A stretch of DNA of 16,616 nt from NCBI GenBank assembly GCA_910584045.1, contig CAJTYO010000062.1:1-16616 (forward strand), in the 5' to 3' direction. The DNA is from an uncultured Oscillospiraceae bacterium (GTDB lineage: Bacteria > Bacillota > Clostridia > Oscillospirales > Oscillospiraceae). Both the position numbers and the translations under genes were made by a program. The notes beneath the pieces are model-generated. The model was not told the DNA's origin, did not search any database, and worked only from the letters and a program-made list of their open reading frames with translations. Positions 14,943 through 16,616 of this stretch are shown piece by piece (position 1 is the stretch's first letter; each line of letters opens with the position of its first letter).

Positions 14943-15057
14943 CTTTTATTACTCCTTTTTTCGGTGTTCATTCTTTTCTTTGTGAACAAAGAATCAAAAG
15001 AAAAACTTTTTGCGCAAAACTTCGTTTTGCTTTCTCTGGTCCCTTCAAAAAGCAGGG
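14943..15057 (-). other. Gap between zinc-ribbon gene and tyrS with nested hairpins
   Basis: On the minus strand GCAAAAC-GAA-GTTTTGC (15030-15014) sits inside a wider CTTTTTG/CAAAAAG pairing and is followed by TTTTTCTTTTG, which could act as a weak A/T-rich terminator. Downstream, TTGATT (14997-14992) and AAGAAT (14975-14970), 16 bp apart, could form a weak tyrS promoter. TCTTTG-TGAA-CAAAGA (plus strand) forms a further small dyad. I see no T-box motif here. Confidence 0.4.
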
Positions 15058-15360
15058 TCAGTCCATCAGCCGCTGCCCGCAATAGGGACACTTCGGGTCG
15101 TCCATCTCGTGGAGCTGTCCGCAGTGGGGACAGTGGACCTGCGGGATGCTGCCCGCCTCGCCCGCATCCTCCGCCGAAGCCCCCGCGGCGTAAAACTCCA
15201 GCTTCTTACAGTCCCGGCAGCAGTAAATATCCACGGCCAGCACCCCGGCATAAAGCTGGTCCAGATGTCCGGTAAACCACCCGTACTGCCCCAATTGCAG
15301 CTTCTCCTGCCTGATATGCCCCATGCGTCCGCCGCAGCGGATGCAGCGCTCCCGCTCCAT
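15058..15360 (-). CDS. Double zinc-ribbon protein of unknown function
   Basis: This 100-residue protein is probably cytosolic. Four CxxC pairs are visible: C6-C9 (CIRCGG), C48-C51 (CCRDC), C77-C80 (CPHCGQ) and C91-C94 (CPYCGQ). These suggest two zinc ribbons, the first bracketing a domain with GHLDQLYAGVLAVDIY and the second at the C-terminus. The start at 15360 is preferred because it leaves a clean 14-nt gap after the methyltransferase stop; a longer in-frame reading to 15594 would lie over the methyltransferase and is Gly/Pro-rich shadow sequence. The ribosome binding site is weak (GGGGTGG). It sits between a methyltransferase gene and tyrS. I do not recognise the specific function. Confidence 0.85.
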   Translation of the reverse strand: MERERCIRCGGRMGHIRQEKLQLGQYGWFTGHLDQLYAGVLAVDIYCCRDCKKLEFYAAGASAEDAGEAGSIPQVHCPHCGQLHEMDDPKCPYCGQRLMD

Positions 15361-15374
15361 TTTTCCACCCCGCC

Positions 15375-16100
15375 CTACTGTTTCTCCGCCCGGAAAACCG
15401 CGGTGGAGCCGTTCCGGTGCAGGACCCGCACCCGGAAGCCCGCCGCCTCCATCAGCTCCGTCTGGTGGGTCAGGGTGAGGGGCGTGTCGATGTGGAGGAA
15501 GCAGTCCGGCGGCAGGGCGCTCTTCGCCCGCGCCCGGGCCAGCCGCTCCCGGCACAGGTCCTCCTCCTCCTGACAGCAGGCCACGTAGTCGCACTCAATA
15601 TAATATCCGCCGGGCTTCAGCGCCCCAAAGAGCTTCTCATAGATTTTTCCCTTTTTCTCATAGGGGAAGTGGTGCAGCGTCTCGAAGGACAGCGCCGCGT
15701 CAAAGGCCTCCGCCGGAAACGGATGGACAAAATAGTCCGCCTCGATCCCCTGAAAGCGCCTCCCGGCGAACTTCTCCCGGGCCTTTGCCAGCATATCGCC
15801 GGACAGGTCGACGCCCAGAACCTCCGCCTCCGAGAACCGGCGGTACACCGCCTCCAGCTCCAGCCCCGTGCCGCAGCCGACGTCCAGCAGCGTCTCCAGA
15901 CCCTCGTCGAAAAAGCCGGCGGCGTGCTCGTACAGCTCGCCCCAGTTCCCCCGGTGCACGTCCTCGTAGCCGTCCAGGCGGCGGGCGAAGAAGGCGGCCA
16001 TCTCCTCCGCCGGCCTGTCCTCCTCCTCCTCCATCCAGCGCATCAGCTCCGCCAGATAGCTTTTGATCTCCTCTTCCGTCCGTATCTTGTCTACCAGCAT
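15375..16100 (-). CDS. Class I SAM-dependent methyltransferase
   Basis: This 241-residue protein has a Rossmann-type methyltransferase core. Motif I is LLDVGCGTGLELE (71-83), an acidic residue in GVDLS (96-100) should bind the SAM ribose, ALSFETLHHFPYEKKG (136-151) is the motif IV/post region, and LKPGGYYIECDYV (161-173) is the typical next strand. The first 65 residues form a helical cap (EEIKSYLAELMRWMEEEED). The substrate is unknown; the sequence looks like the small-molecule or Methyltransf_25/11 type. GAGGGG lies 4-5 nt before the ATG. It is the first gene downstream of the T-box leader, and the zinc-ribbon gene follows after 14 nt. Confidence 0.9.
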   Translation of the reverse strand: MLVDKIRTEEEIKSYLAELMRWMEEEEDRPAEEMAAFFARRLDGYEDVHRGNWGELYEHAAGFFDEGLETLLDVGCGTGLELEAVYRRFSEAEVLGVDLSGDMLAKAREKFAGRRFQGIEADYFVHPFPAEAFDAALSFETLHHFPYEKKGKIYEKLFGALKPGGYYIECDYVACCQEEEDLCRERLARARAKSALPPDCFLHIDTPLTLTHQTELMEAAGFRVRVLHRNGSTAVFRAEKQ

Positions 16101-16203
16101 ATTACCCCTCCCTGTCCGGCGCGCCTTCCTTTTTCTGGAAAGAAAAACGGATCAAAAAGAACCGCTGCCTCGATAAATAATATTTCTGCCCGGCGGCAGG
16201 CGG
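16101..16203 (-). other. Spacer between T-box terminator and methyltransferase gene
   Basis: About 100 nt without a gene. It contains a small hairpin CTGCC-CGGC-GGCAG (16186-16199) and an A/T-rich dyad-like stretch (about 16129-16161) similar to one upstream of tyrS. No convincing promoter is visible, so methyltransferase expression should depend on readthrough of the T-box. Confidence 0.4.
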
Positions 16204-16241
16204 ACAGAGCAAAGCCCTCCATCCCCGCAGGGACAGAGGGC
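16204..16241 (-). terminator. Terminator hairpin of the T-box
   Basis: GCCCTC (16241-16236) pairs with GAGGGC (16219-16214), with an inner CCC/GGG pairing, and the tail reads CTTTGCTCTG. The 5' arm contains most of the CCTCT needed by the antiterminator, so the two structures exclude each other. Confidence 0.8.
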
Positions 16242-16483
16242 GAATCTATCGCTGTACCACCTCTGGTTCGCCGCCTCCTCGCGAAAAGCGGCCTCCCGGA
16301 GTTCCCAACAGAACCCCCGCGCTGTATCGGGCGCGCCCGGCGGAGCCTGCCTGCGGTCTCCGACCGCCTCGGTCCGCTGCTCAGGGGTGTATTCACGCCG
16401 CCGTCCCCGCCTCCTTCCACCGCCCGGAGGCTCTCTGCGCGGGACAAAGCGGCGATACTGGTCCCCGTCGTCGCGTTGGGAGT
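16204..16483 (-). promoter_or_regulatory. T-box riboswitch, probable tyrosine specificity
   Basis: This is a transcription-attenuation leader that senses uncharged tRNA. On the minus strand the T-box core AGAGGTGGTACAGCG is at 16264-16250. The antiterminator can be drawn in full: AGAGG (16264-16260) pairs with CCTCT (16239-16235), a 7-nt bulge TGGTACA (16259-16253) lies on the 5' side, and GCGA pairs with TCGC around loop TAGAT. The bulge base after UGG is U, matching discriminator A73 of tRNA-Tyr. Stem I shows AGAGAGCCTCC with GGAGGC, and the likely specifier loop reads GTGAA-TAC-ACCCC, giving UAC (Tyr) at 16391-16389. The competing terminator is annotated separately. The leader precedes a methyltransferase, zinc-ribbon and tyrS gene set. 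The T-box call is firm; the specifier is read by eye. Confidence 0.92.
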
Positions 16484-16512
16484 AGTATAGCCGGAAACGG
16501 CGCGTTTGTCAA
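16484..16512 (-). promoter_or_regulatory. Near-consensus promoter of the T-box operon
   Basis: On the minus strand TTGACA (16512-16507) and TATACT (16489-16484) are 17 bp apart, a 6/6 -35 and a 5/6 -10. Transcription should begin near 16477, directly in front of T-box Stem I. Confidence 0.9.
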
Positions 16513-16533
16513 GGAGGAAATTCACGGTCCCCG

Positions 16534-16571
16534 AAAACCCGGCGGGTTCTGCAAAAACCCTGCGGGTTTTT
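16534..16571. terminator. Two tandem A/T-flanked hairpins
   Basis: AACCC-GGC-GGGTT (in 16534-16548) is followed by the symmetric AAAAACCC-TGC-GGGTTTTT (16553-16571). The second has an A-tract on one side and a T-tract on the other and could terminate in either direction. They lie just upstream of the T-box promoter, so they would block readthrough from a neighbour outside the window. A run of seven A (16581-16587) further right may belong to another terminator cut by the window edge. Confidence 0.5.
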
Positions 16572-16616
16572 CCGCGCCTCAAAAAAAGCCAACCCGGCCG
16601 CTTCCCGCCGGCAGGA

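Noticed and set aside
14943..15057. T-box leader directly before tyrS
   Set aside because: No GGTGG-type T-box core or antiterminator is present in this gap. The T-box is at 16204-16483 instead.
1..16616. CRISPR array, transposase, phage or defence genes
   Set aside because: I saw no regularly spaced repeats, terminal inverted repeats, integrase or transposase motifs, and the gene content is ordinary chromosomal housekeeping plus accessory genes.

Overview
The window is about 16.6 kb of GC-rich DNA that looks like the chromosome of a high-GC Firmicute, most likely an Oscillospiraceae-type gut anaerobe in the broad Flavonifractor/Lawsonibacter/Oscillibacter area. This is inferred from the strong AGGAGG-type ribosome binding sites, a tRNA-sensing T-box leader, RNase J, MgtE, TTG and GTG starts, sigma-A-like promoters and the high GC content. 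It was not tested by any database search. I see no insertion sequence, phage gene, integrase, CRISPR array, rRNA or tRNA.

Left block (27-7088, all minus strand, read right to left). RNase J (rnj, TTG start) is followed by the Mg2+ channel/transporter mgtE. A hairpin then separates mgtE from a MATE-family transporter, which overlaps by ATGA with a small protein resembling the C-terminal half of a macro domain. Next comes pfkA, driven by a near-consensus promoter that begins inside the end of the small gene, and a NAT_N/GNAT_C-type acyltransferase-like gene 6 nt behind pfkA.

A 500-nt divergent region (7089-7588) separates this block from the middle. It holds a long rnj leader with competing base pairings, extended -10 promoters in both directions and an 11-bp direct repeat.

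Middle block (7589-13663, plus strand). A dCache/HAMP methyl-accepting chemotaxis protein is coupled by ATGA to an FMN-binding-type lipoprotein and closed by a strong UUCG-loop terminator. A BTAD/SARP-type regulator with a degenerate GGDEF-like tail follows on its own promoter, then rimM and trmD (overlapping, but without their usual rpsP and rplS neighbours), then an XRE-type HTH protein fused to about six membrane helices. A bidirectional hairpin ends this block.

Right block (13716-16512, minus strand). A TTGACA/TATACT promoter drives a T-box leader whose antiterminator and terminator can be drawn in full and whose likely specifier codon is UAC (tyrosine). Downstream come a SAM-dependent methyltransferase, a 100-residue double zinc-ribbon protein and then tyrS. 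The most interesting reading of the window is that a tyrosine T-box controls a unit in which two uncharacterised genes sit between the riboswitch and tyrosyl-tRNA synthetase. Other items worth a look are the chemoreceptor/flavin-lipoprotein pair, the regulator with a broken GGDEF motif, and the half macro domain.
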